A program made the position numbers and the translations under genes. Shown piece by piece: positions 7,024 through 13,538 of a stretch of DNA of 17,363 nucleotides (positions within the stretch are counted from its first letter, which is position 1; every line of letters starts with the position of its first letter). This DNA comes from CAYWEP01 sp964457405 (GTDB lineage: Bacteria; Patescibacteriota; Microgenomatia; Levybacterales; UBA12049): assembly GCA_964457405.1 (NCBI GenBank), contig CAYWEP010000022.1:1-17363 (forward strand), written 5' to 3'. The notes beneath the pieces are model-generated. The model ran no database searches. It saw nothing but the letters and a program-made list of their open reading frames with translations, and had not been told where the DNA came from.

Positions 7024-7323
7024 ATGGCCTGTCCTAAGGGAGAGATCCGTATTACTGATATCGGTTGTGTTCCGCAAGATCCGGCTGGATTTGCCAGCAA
7101 ATTCTACGGGATCGGGTTGAGTCTTATTGGCGGTGTAGCACTCCTCTTTTTCATTTATGGCGCGTATACACTCATGACCTCGCAGGGAAATCCTGAGCAG
7201 TTGAATAAAGGGAAAAGCTATCTTTTCTATGCAATTGCGGGATTGCTCCTTGCCATTTTTGGCTACGTGTTTATTGAGATTGTCTTAATTGACGTTTTGC
7301 GCGTGCCCGGATTCAAGAGATAA
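7024..7323 (+). CDS. T4SS pilin-like / TrbC-VirB2-like two-TM membrane protein
   Basis: This 99-residue protein has a short N-terminal segment with Cys at 3 and 15 and a first hydrophobic helix (about 28-51, ending GAYTLMTSQG). A polar turn NPEQLNKGKS (56-65) and a second helix (about 66-89) follow. This two-helix plan, with a small-residue-rich first helix and a GxP-x2-LxKGK loop, is typical of the type IV secretion pilin family abundant in CPR genomes. That assignment rests on my recognition of the pattern, not on a search. The next gene encodes a TrbL/VirB6-like protein, which supports a secretion or DNA-uptake channel. No cleavable signal peptide is obvious. The start ATG 7024 has no ribosome binding site. 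Confidence 0.75.
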   Translation: MACPKGEIRITDIGCVPQDPAGFASKFYGIGLSLIGGVALLFFIYGAYTLMTSQGNPEQLNKGKSYLFYAIAGLLLAIFGYVFIEIVLIDVLRVPGFKR

Positions 7324-7328
7324 CACAG

Positions 7329-7512
7329 GTCATCCTGAACTTGCCTGCCCGCCTTTGGAGGGATTCAGGATTTCTATAAAATTTGAAATTTTCAATTTTT
7401 AGTTTTCATTGAATTTTCAATATTTAAAATTTAAAACATTAAGATTTGATTTCAAATTGAAAATTGTAAATTAAAAATTATTGCAGGGATTCTGAAACGA
7501 ATTCAGCATGAC
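7329..7512. repeat. Composite repeat: AT-rich element nested within an outer palindrome
   Basis: GTCATCCTGAA (7329-7339) and TTCAGCATGAC (7502-7512) are inverted repeats with one mismatch. Both ends also hold GGATTCAGGAT or GGGATTCTGAA blocks. Between them, about 7376-7484, lies an AT-rich inverted repeat of family A (GAAATTTTCAATTTTTAG against TTAAAAATT-type arms). It looks as if one repeat inserted into another. The element ends nine bases before the start codon at 7522 and fills the whole 198-base gap. Confidence 0.6.
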
Positions 7513-7521
7513 AATGATTAT

Positions 7522-9954
7522 ATGAGAAAGTACCTGCCCAAACTATTTTTTGTTTTTCTTGCTCTCGCATTTTTCATTACGTCTGTTTTTCCAACACAGG
7601 TTTTTGCGCAGAGAGGGGACCCCAGGCTTACACAACCAGTTCCTCCTCCACGCTCACAAGATACTCCGATTCCCGGTGGGCCAACCAATATTCCTGATGC
7701 GCCTGGACCGCAACCGATTGCCGATGATACGTGGGTGCAGGATAAAGAAGTTACCTTTACCGGCAAAAATGCTGCCCGAGCAGGACTCCTTCTTAACTGG
7801 GCGCTTTCAGATTATGCCTGGTCTCATGTGAAAAATAAAAAAAAGAATCCTCTCGAAGATTTCTGGGCGGAAATCCGAAATGTTGTGCTTGCGCTGCTTG
7901 TCCTTTTCATCATAGTCACAGCCTTTATTCTTATCACAACGCGTGGACGAAGCATTACGGCAAAGCGGTTCATTCCCCGGTTCATTGCAGTTGTTCTCCT
8001 TATTCTTTTTTCCTTTGCGCTTATTCAGCTCATGTATCAAGCGACAGATGTTATTCAGGGGTATTTCTTAAAGAGTAAACCGAATAGTTTTTGTCCTCCC
8101 AAATGTATTTCGCAGCAAGATCTGCTTTTTGTCGGTTGGGAATATAAGCCATTTACTGGTGTCAGGCGGTATGGTGAGCAATTTGAAGAGTCAGCGTTTA
8201 TTTCGCTCCTTCTGGTAAAACTCACTGCGCTTACCTACTATGTCATGGTTGGCGTTTTGGTTATTCGAAAAATTATTCTATGGTTCTTTATCATTATCTC
8301 GCCGATTTTTCCGCTGCTACTTTTGTATTATCCAGTTCGTAATACCGCAAAAATTTGGCTTGGGGAGTTTTTCCGCTGGCTGATGTACGCGCCACTTTTT
8401 GCAATTTTCTTAGGCGGACTTGTCTCTCTCTGGCAGTCGAACATTCCCATGGACTTTGATTTCAGCAAAGTCCATAAAGTAAAACAGATTATTTTCCCAA
8501 CAGCAATCAATATTATGATTGGCGGACCGCAGCAGCAAGTCAATTTCACGAACAGTATCAATTTAGCTGACACATTTGCTCTTTATATTGTAGCGCTTTT
8601 GATGCTCTGGGGCGTGATTATCGTCCCTTGGATACTGCTTCAGATTTTTCTTGACTATGCATTCTCATACAATTATTCAGAGAATCCTGTTTTTCGGCAA
8701 TTCATGGGTTTTATGGGCAATAAGCCACCGCCCACTGCGCCTTCGCCTCCACCGAGCTCATCAGGAATTGCCCGCGCCTTGCCATTTAAAGACTTTATCA
8801 TGCCCCAGATGCCAAAAGGAGCCGGTATAGCAATGCAAATTCCCCGCGATACCAGGATGCAACAGCCTGTCAGAGTACCGCTTCAGATAAACAAACAAGC
8901 GCAGCAGGATATTCTCAAACTCACCAACCTTTCGGTTCCGACGATGCGCGATATCGGGCGTTTTGAGACATCAATTCTTTCCCGCGACATCCAAAAGCAA
9001 GCTGACATGAATAGGATGCGCCAGTCCCTGCAGCAAATCAGTACGACAAGAGTCGATGTTCGTGAACAATTACAGAAAGCAAGCCAGCAAGGAAACGCTA
9101 TGGCAAGCTCTGTTTTGCAGGCGGCAAACTCTATTACCCGCATCGCGACTGTTCCGACAGCCGTGACAACACAGCAGGTAAGCAATATTATCCAGTATCT
9201 CGCAAAACCCGAGACAGTTTCAAATCCGTCTCAGCGTCAGCAAGTTATTACACTCAAAGATACGCTGACCCGGCAGAGTAAAGCAGGCAATCAGCTTGCG
9301 GTCGTTGTCATCAATGCGACAAAGGGATTGCCGAGTGAGACGCAATCGCAAAGAGTTGCCGAAAAGCTAAAAGAGGCAAAAGCAAAAGGTGACCCTTTAG
9401 CACAAGCGATTGCAGGCCTTGGCGGTCCGTCTGTTCCATCGGGCTTGCCGAATGTGAATCGTATCCAGCAGGTGAGCCTTGATGACTATGAGGCAGTGAG
9501 AAAGATGTGGACGGAAAATTACAATAACCTTGATGTGCCACGGTCGATAACCGGAGCGCAAGATAGAAAATCATGGGTGAAAGAGGATATCAAGCAAATT
9601 TCAGAGACAATAAATCTCCTTTCCTCGACTGACCCGAGACAAGTTGAAGAAGGCATGCAGCAGGTGTCAAATATCCTACCGTTTCTTTTAATGGGAGGAT
9701 TCTCCCAATCTGAGATCATTGCGTATCTTCGGGCCAAGCAAGAGGCGGGCAAATCCGTGCTTACGGAACTTGAGAAGACGCAGCAAGAGGAAGAAACAAT
9801 GGTTGAGCGCGAGCAGAAAACGACGCAAAAGGAAGCACACATGCAAGAACAGGTGGAGCGACCGCTTGAGGAGAATGAGTTTGTGGCAAAGACTGACCAG
9901 CAAGCTACCTCAACAGATCAGCCCCCTGAAGAGGAAAAGAAAAAAGAGACATAG
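7522..9954 (+). CDS. TrbL/VirB6-like polytopic membrane protein with signal peptide
   Basis: The 810-residue protein starts with a clear signal peptide (1-29, cleavage probably TQVFA|QRGD). A Pro-rich stretch and then about six membrane segments follow: roughly 117-137, 150-172, 226-250, 252-272, 285-306 and 347-378. Aromatic and charged features between them (RRYGEQFEES, KIILWFFIIISPIFPLLLLYYP) suit the TrbL/VirB6 inner-membrane channel family of type IV secretion systems. Residues about 395-810 are soluble, Gln/Ala/Lys-rich and helical, ending in a Glu/Gln/Lys tail. Such large hydrophilic extensions occur in extended VirB6 proteins. The upstream gene is a pilin-like protein, giving a two-gene secretion-like unit, but no ATPase of VirB4/VirD4 type is in the window. 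The start ATG 7522 has no Shine-Dalgarno. Confidence 0.7.
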   Translation: MRKYLPKLFFVFLALAFFITSVFPTQVFAQRGDPRLTQPVPPPRSQDTPIPGGPTNIPDAPGPQPIADDTWVQDKEVTFTGKNAARAGLLLNWALSDYAWSHVKNKKKNPLEDFWAEIRNVVLALLVLFIIVTAFILITTRGRSITAKRFIPRFIAVVLLILFSFALIQLMYQATDVIQGYFLKSKPNSFCPPKCISQQDLLFVGWEYKPFTGVRRYGEQFEESAFISLLLVKLTALTYYVMVGVLVIRKIILWFFIIISPIFPLLLLYYPVRNTAKIWLGEFFRWLMYAPLFAIFLGGLVSLWQSNIPMDFDFSKVHKVKQIIFPTAINIMIGGPQQQVNFTNSINLADTFALYIVALLMLWGVIIVPWILLQIFLDYAFSYNYSENPVFRQFMGFMGNKPPPTAPSPPPSSSGIARALPFKDFIMPQMPKGAGIAMQIPRDTRMQQPVRVPLQINKQAQQDILKLTNLSVPTMRDIGRFETSILSRDIQKQADMNRMRQSLQQISTTRVDVREQLQKASQQGNAMASSVLQAANSITRIATVPTAVTTQQVSNIIQYLAKPETVSNPSQRQQVITLKDTLTRQSKAGNQLAVVVINATKGLPSETQSQRVAEKLKEAKAKGDPLAQAIAGLGGPSVPSGLPNVNRIQQVSLDDYEAVRKMWTENYNNLDVPRSITGAQDRKSWVKEDIKQISETINLLSSTDPRQVEEGMQQVSNILPFLLMGGFSQSEIIAYLRAKQEAGKSVLTELEKTQQEEETMVEREQKTTQKEAHMQEQVERPLEENEFVAKTDQQATSTDQPPEEEKKKET

Positions 9955-9964
9955 ACGATAGATG

Positions 9965-10036
9965 ATGGAGGATTGAAGATAGTGGTTGAAGGTAGAAAAT
10001 AGAAGATGGAAAATCTACCTTCTATCTTCAATTCCT
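9965..10036. repeat. Purine/pyrimidine inverted repeat (family B)
   Basis: TTGAAGATAG (9973-9982) pairs perfectly with CTATCTTCAA (10022-10031), and GAAGGTAGA (9988-9996) pairs with TCTACCTTC (10014-10022). It shares a near-identical block with the repeat between grpE and dnaK. It may also end the upstream transcript, although no T-run follows. Confidence 0.6.
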
Positions 10037-10045
10037 GATGGCATC

Positions 10046-10074
10046 TTGCTCTTTCTCTTATTTTAGTGTTTAAT
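10046..10074 (+). promoter_or_regulatory. Possible promoter of the soluble Hsp100 gene
   Basis: TTGCTC (10046-10051), 17 bases, then TTTAAT (10069-10074), a five-of-six match to the -10 consensus. Transcription would start near 10081, giving a leader of about 34 bases consisting almost entirely of the following hairpin. No CIRCE site is seen here. Confidence 0.45.
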
Positions 10075-10084
10075 AGGAAATGAA

Positions 10085-10108
10085 AACCAACCGCTCCGCG
10101 GGTAGGTT
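10085..10108 (+). promoter_or_regulatory. Leader hairpin that may hide the ribosome binding site (RNA-thermometer candidate)
   Basis: AACC (10085-10088) pairs with GGTT (10105-10108), ACC (10090-10092) with GGT (10101-10103), and GC (10093-10094) with GC (10098-10099), with an A/A mismatch, one bulged G and a UCC loop. The only Shine-Dalgarno-like sequence, GGGTAGG (10100-10106), lies in the 3' strand, eight bases before the start codon. A short imperfect stem covering the binding site of a heat-shock gene is what RNA thermometers look like. This is inference from sequence only. Confidence 0.4.
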
Positions 10109-10114
10109 CTGCCT

Positions 10115-13087
10115 ATGTTAGGGAATTTATTCAGCCAAAGAAAAGATAAACAAAACATTCCGCTTGAACCACCAAGCGGTTTAACACCACTGCAACCCCC
10201 AGCGGGACCACAAATGATATCTCCTTTATTGTTGGGGTCAAAAATGAATCCAGCACTTCGTCAAAATCTGTCTGCACTCTCGCATCTTGACAGTAGAGCA
10301 ACGCAGGTGTTGCAACATAGTCAGCAAGAAGCAGCACGTGTCAGGCAACAGCATATAGAGCCGGAACAGTTATTGCTTGGTCTTTTGTACGACGAGGCTA
10401 TTTTTAAGCTGTTTGAAGACTTTGCCGTTGATATCACCAAGCTGACACAGGAAATTCAAAGTAAAGAGCAGGTTGGCAATTTTATGGGGCAACCGACACT
10501 TTCCAATACAACGCAGCAGATTTTTGAACAAGCGTATAGGGATGCGAAAAAACGTGGCGCAAATTTCGTCACGCCGGAGGATATACTGGTCGTTCTCTTT
10601 TCAGGCAACATCCAGACCGCAGCCTTTCTTCAGGAGCAAGGCGTCAAAAAAGAGCAAGTGATGGAGAAACTTGCCAAGTCCCCTGAATACATGAGTGGAA
10701 AAAAGTCTGTACTTAATAGTTTTGGCATTGACTTAACAGAGGAAGCAAAGCAAGGAAAACTTGATCCTGTTACTGGAAGAGATAAGGAAGTGACAAGATT
10801 GGTGCATATTCTTTTGCGAAGGACGAAGAATAATCCCGTTATTATAGGCGAGGCGGGGGTCGGAAAAACTGCGATTATTGAAGGTTTGGCTCAAGCGATT
10901 GTTGCGGGTAACGTACCAAAAGATCTGCAAGGAAAAAGAATTATCCAGCTTGATTTATCCTCTCTTGTTGCCGGTGCGTCACACAGAGGCGAGTTTGAAG
11001 AGAGGCTTCGATCGGTCATTAAAGAGGCAATGGCATCAAGCGGTCAAATAATCCTCTTTGTCGATGAGATTCATACCGTTATGGGCGCTGGTGATGAAGG
11101 TGGAGCAATGGACGCATCAAATATCATAAAGCCATATCTTACTCGCGGGCAATTGCAGATTATTGGAACCACAACCACGACTGAGTACAGGAAGCATTTT
11201 GAGAAGGATAAAGCATTTGAACGTCGGTTCCAACCGATTCTCTGCGAGGAACCAGATGAGAAAACTGCGATGAAAATGCTTCAGGTTTTAAAGCCGAAAT
11301 ATGAGCAATTCCATAAGGTTGTTATCACCGATGAGGCAATAGAGGCTGCAGTGAAACTTTCCAAAAAATACATCGGTGAGCGGTATTTGCCTGATAAAGC
11401 TGTTGATCTTCTCGATGAGGCAGCAGCAGAAGTGAAACTTTCTCACGGCGGAGAATCGGCAGTACCAAAAACGGAGTCACAAGTCACAAGTGACAAGTCA
11501 CAAGTTGGGGGAACAGATTCCAACCCCCCCAATAACCCTAACCCCCCTAGTCCGACTGGCAATGAAGTCAGGAAGGAAGACATTGAGCAAGTAGTCAGCG
11601 CATGGACAGGTATTCCTATTACCAAATTGACTGAAGATGAAGGGCAAAAACTTTTAAAGCTTGAAGAACGAGTCCATCAGCGCTTGATTGATCAGGAAGA
11701 AGCAGTTTCTGCAGTATCTGAGGCTGTAAGACGGGGAAGAATTGGTCTCGCCGCGGCGAATCGGCCGATTGCGTCTTTTATTTTCCTTGGTCCGACAGGC
11801 GTTGGTAAAACGGAGCTGGCAAAGACGTTGGCCGAGATACTCTTTGGTCGGGATGATGCGATGGTGCGACTTGATATGTCAGAGTATATGGAAAAGCATG
11901 AGGTAGCCAAACTGATCGGCGCGCCGCCTGGGTACGTCGGATACGAGGAGGGTGGGCAGCTGACAGAAGCTGTTCGTGCCAAACCATACTCTATAGTACT
12001 CATGGATGAGGTTGAGAAAGCGCATCCTGATGTATTTAATATCTTGTTGCAATTACTTGAGGATGGAAGGCTGACCGATAACAAGGGAAATACTATTTCA
12101 TTTAAAAACACTATTGTTATTTGCACATCAAATATTGGAAGTCAGGTTATCCAGCAGAAATTAAGCGAGCAGGATACAAAGGCGCAAAAAACCAAAGAAG
12201 AATATGCAAAAGAGTTCTCAGAACTTGAGACGATTGTCTCGGATGAGTTGCATAAATTCTTCAGACCAGAGCTTCTCAATCGTTTTGATGACACGGTAAT
12301 TTTTAAACCCTTGCATCGTGAGCACATGAATGAGATTGCCAAACTTGGCATAGAAAAAACGGCAAAACTCTTAAGAGAACAAGGGTATATCCTTTCGATA
12401 ACAGATAAGGGAGTAAACCAGCTTGCGGAAGAAGGGTATGACCCGGTTTACGGCGCGCGTCCGCTTCGACGGCTTATCCAGACCAGCATTGAAAACCCGA
12501 TCGCTCTGCAGCTTATCAGTAGAAAATTTATACCAGGCGACACGATCCAAATTGACTACGATCAAGTAAAAAATGAGTTTGTTTTCAATAAAATAAATAA
12601 GCCCACTGTAGAAAAGACAAAAGGATCAGAGGAGACCCATTCGACATCCTTCGATAAAACTCAGGACAAGAGCTCAGGGCAAGCAAATGAGACAAAGGGC
12701 GAAGGGCAGCAACCGCAAGCTCCTGGTGGAGCAGGGCAGGCTCCTTCGACAGGCTCAGGACAAGGCCAGCAAGTATCGCAAGATCCAAACGTACAACAAC
12801 CTCCTCTCCAACAGCCCCAAAATCCCCAACCGCCCTATAACCCTCTACCTATTCCTGGCCAGGGTGGCATGCCTGACCCAAACATGGTAGCAGTGCAAAA
12901 TGCACAGCAACAGGCAATGGGGATGACGCCGCAAGTGACAGATCCAAATGGCATGATTCAACCATCATTTGACGTGAGCTCGGTTATTGACCCGCAACAA
13001 ACGCCACCACCGCCTGCAGCAGGAAGTAGTACTTCGGTGAGTAGCGGGTTTGCCCAAGCCCTCGCCAACCTCAAAGAATCTGAGTAA
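10115..13087 (+). CDS. Soluble Hsp100 AAA+ unfoldase (ClpB/ClpC class) lacking the middle domain
   Basis: Hexameric protein-unfolding ATPase. The 990 residues hold a Clp N-domain (about 44-185, two helical repeats) and a first AAA+ module with Walker A GEAGVGKT (245-252), Walker B ILFVDE (313-318) and arginine finger FERRF. A second module follows with Walker A GPTGVGKT (559-566), Walker B IVLMDE (627-632), pore loop GYVGYEEGG and sensor 2 GARPLRR. Where ClpB has a long coiled-coil middle domain and ClpC a short one, there is only a Ser/Pro/Asn linker (about 443-482). No ClpP-docking (I/L)G(F/L) loop is seen after TSNIGS, so pairing with ClpP is doubtful. The first pore loop reads ASHRGEF, with His in place of the usual Tyr of KYRG. 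A 160-residue Gln/Pro-rich tail (about 830-990) includes two repeat-encoded peptides. A possible promoter and leader hairpin precede it. Confidence 0.93.
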   Translation: MLGNLFSQRKDKQNIPLEPPSGLTPLQPPAGPQMISPLLLGSKMNPALRQNLSALSHLDSRATQVLQHSQQEAARVRQQHIEPEQLLLGLLYDEAIFKLFEDFAVDITKLTQEIQSKEQVGNFMGQPTLSNTTQQIFEQAYRDAKKRGANFVTPEDILVVLFSGNIQTAAFLQEQGVKKEQVMEKLAKSPEYMSGKKSVLNSFGIDLTEEAKQGKLDPVTGRDKEVTRLVHILLRRTKNNPVIIGEAGVGKTAIIEGLAQAIVAGNVPKDLQGKRIIQLDLSSLVAGASHRGEFEERLRSVIKEAMASSGQIILFVDEIHTVMGAGDEGGAMDASNIIKPYLTRGQLQIIGTTTTTEYRKHFEKDKAFERRFQPILCEEPDEKTAMKMLQVLKPKYEQFHKVVITDEAIEAAVKLSKKYIGERYLPDKAVDLLDEAAAEVKLSHGGESAVPKTESQVTSDKSQVGGTDSNPPNNPNPPSPTGNEVRKEDIEQVVSAWTGIPITKLTEDEGQKLLKLEERVHQRLIDQEEAVSAVSEAVRRGRIGLAAANRPIASFIFLGPTGVGKTELAKTLAEILFGRDDAMVRLDMSEYMEKHEVAKLIGAPPGYVGYEEGGQLTEAVRAKPYSIVLMDEVEKAHPDVFNILLQLLEDGRLTDNKGNTISFKNTIVICTSNIGSQVIQQKLSEQDTKAQKTKEEYAKEFSELETIVSDELHKFFRPELLNRFDDTVIFKPLHREHMNEIAKLGIEKTAKLLREQGYILSITDKGVNQLAEEGYDPVYGARPLRRLIQTSIENPIALQLISRKFIPGDTIQIDYDQVKNEFVFNKINKPTVEKTKGSEETHSTSFDKTQDKSSGQANETKGEGQQPQAPGGAGQAPSTGSGQGQQVSQDPNVQQPPLQQPQNPQPPYNPLPIPGQGGMPDPNMVAVQNAQQQAMGMTPQVTDPNGMIQPSFDVSSVIDPQQTPPPPAAGSSTSVSSGFAQALANLKESE
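11475..11510. repeat. Short tandem/inverted repeats encoding the Hsp100 linker
   Basis: Units of GTCACAAG, with one GTGACAAG variant, repeat four times here and encode ESQVTSDKSQV. The next bases are C-rich (AACCCCCC, AACCCTAACCCCCC to about 11547) and encode an Asn/Pro run. Together they occupy exactly the site of the missing middle domain. Confidence 0.6.
12638..12682. repeat. In-frame dispersed repeat in the Hsp100 tail (long form)
   Basis: It matches the dnaK copy at 5791-5835 in 42 of 45 bases and in the same frame, giving SFDKTQDKSSGQ (residues 845-856). It lies in the disordered tail beyond the second AAA+ module. Confidence 0.8.
12743..12764. repeat. In-frame dispersed repeat in the Hsp100 tail (short form)
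   Basis: It matches the grpE copy at 3645-3666 in 21 of 22 bases, in the same frame, and encodes PSTGSGQ (residues 877-883). Confidence 0.75.
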
Positions 13088-13088
13088 T

Positions 13089-13118
13089 TTGTATTTTCTT
13101 TCCATACTCCTCTATACT
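13089..13118 (+). promoter_or_regulatory. Possible promoter of the membrane Hsp100 / VWA unit
   Basis: TTGTAT (13089-13094), 18 bases, then TATACT (13113-13118). The -10 is good and the -35 weak. Transcription would start near 13125, making the following palindrome the 5' leader. Confidence 0.35.
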
Positions 13119-13129
13119 TAAATAGATAT

Positions 13130-13203
13130 TGTTCGAGCTTGTCGAGAACTATTCTTCTGAAACTTCTCGATCCCCCCGATTTAATCGGGATCACTCGAAG
13201 AAT
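13130..13203. repeat. Palindromic repeat between the two Hsp100 genes
   Basis: The inner stem CCCGATT-T-AATCGGG is perfect, extended by GATCCC/GGGATC with two extra C. The outer TTGTTCGAG and CTCGAAGAATAA arms pair imperfectly. GTTCGAGCTTGTCGAGAAC at the left end is itself a palindrome. It lies in the leader just before the ATG at 13207. Confidence 0.6.
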
Positions 13204-13206
13204 AAT

Positions 13207-13536
13207 ATGACTGCTTATTTACGATTGCCGTTTTCATTTCTCGCTTTCTGGTACTTTGAAGCGCCGTTTGAGATCCTTACCTACTTTAATTCGCTTAACC
13301 ATGCTTTTTTGCAGCTTTTCTCACTTTCCCTGATGGTCAGGACGTTTTTCAAACCAATTAAAAATGAATATCGCAAGGGTCTCGTTGGATTTTCAATCGG
13401 TATGGGTATGGTTGTAAAATTCTTCGTCATCCTTGCCACCATGATACTTTTCTTCTTTTTGTTAGCTTTTGAATTTACAGCCATGTTTATTTTTCTGCTT
13501 TTTCCTGTTGTCACGTTTTACCTTTTGTTCATATAA
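13207..13536 (+). CDS. Small hydrophobic membrane protein of unknown function
   Basis: I do not recognise this 109-residue protein. It is dominated by Phe, Leu and Ile. Likely membrane segments are about 28-46, 60-87 and 89-108, with a positively charged hinge FFKPIKNEYRKG (47-58) that should face the cytoplasm. The start is ATG 13207; an upstream in-frame TTG at 13129 would translate the palindromic repeat and is unlikely. The stop codon is two bases from the start of the membrane-anchored Hsp100 gene. This spacing implies one message and probably translational coupling, so it is a likely partner or membrane adaptor of that protein. Confidence 0.8.
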   Translation: MTAYLRLPFSFLAFWYFEAPFEILTYFNSLNHAFLQLFSLSLMVRTFFKPIKNEYRKGLVGFSIGMGMVVKFFVILATMILFFFLLAFEFTAMFIFLLFPVVTFYLLFI

Positions 13537-13538
13537 GT

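Noticed and set aside
10061..10075. TTAGTGTTTAA before the soluble Hsp100 as a half CIRCE site
   Set aside because: It needs an extra base to match AGTGCTAA, and no left arm lies nine bases upstream.
10115..13087. Naming the soluble Hsp100 clpB or clpC
   Set aside because: It lacks the ClpB coiled coil and the ClpC/ClpA ClpP-docking loop, so a specific symbol would claim more than the sequence shows.
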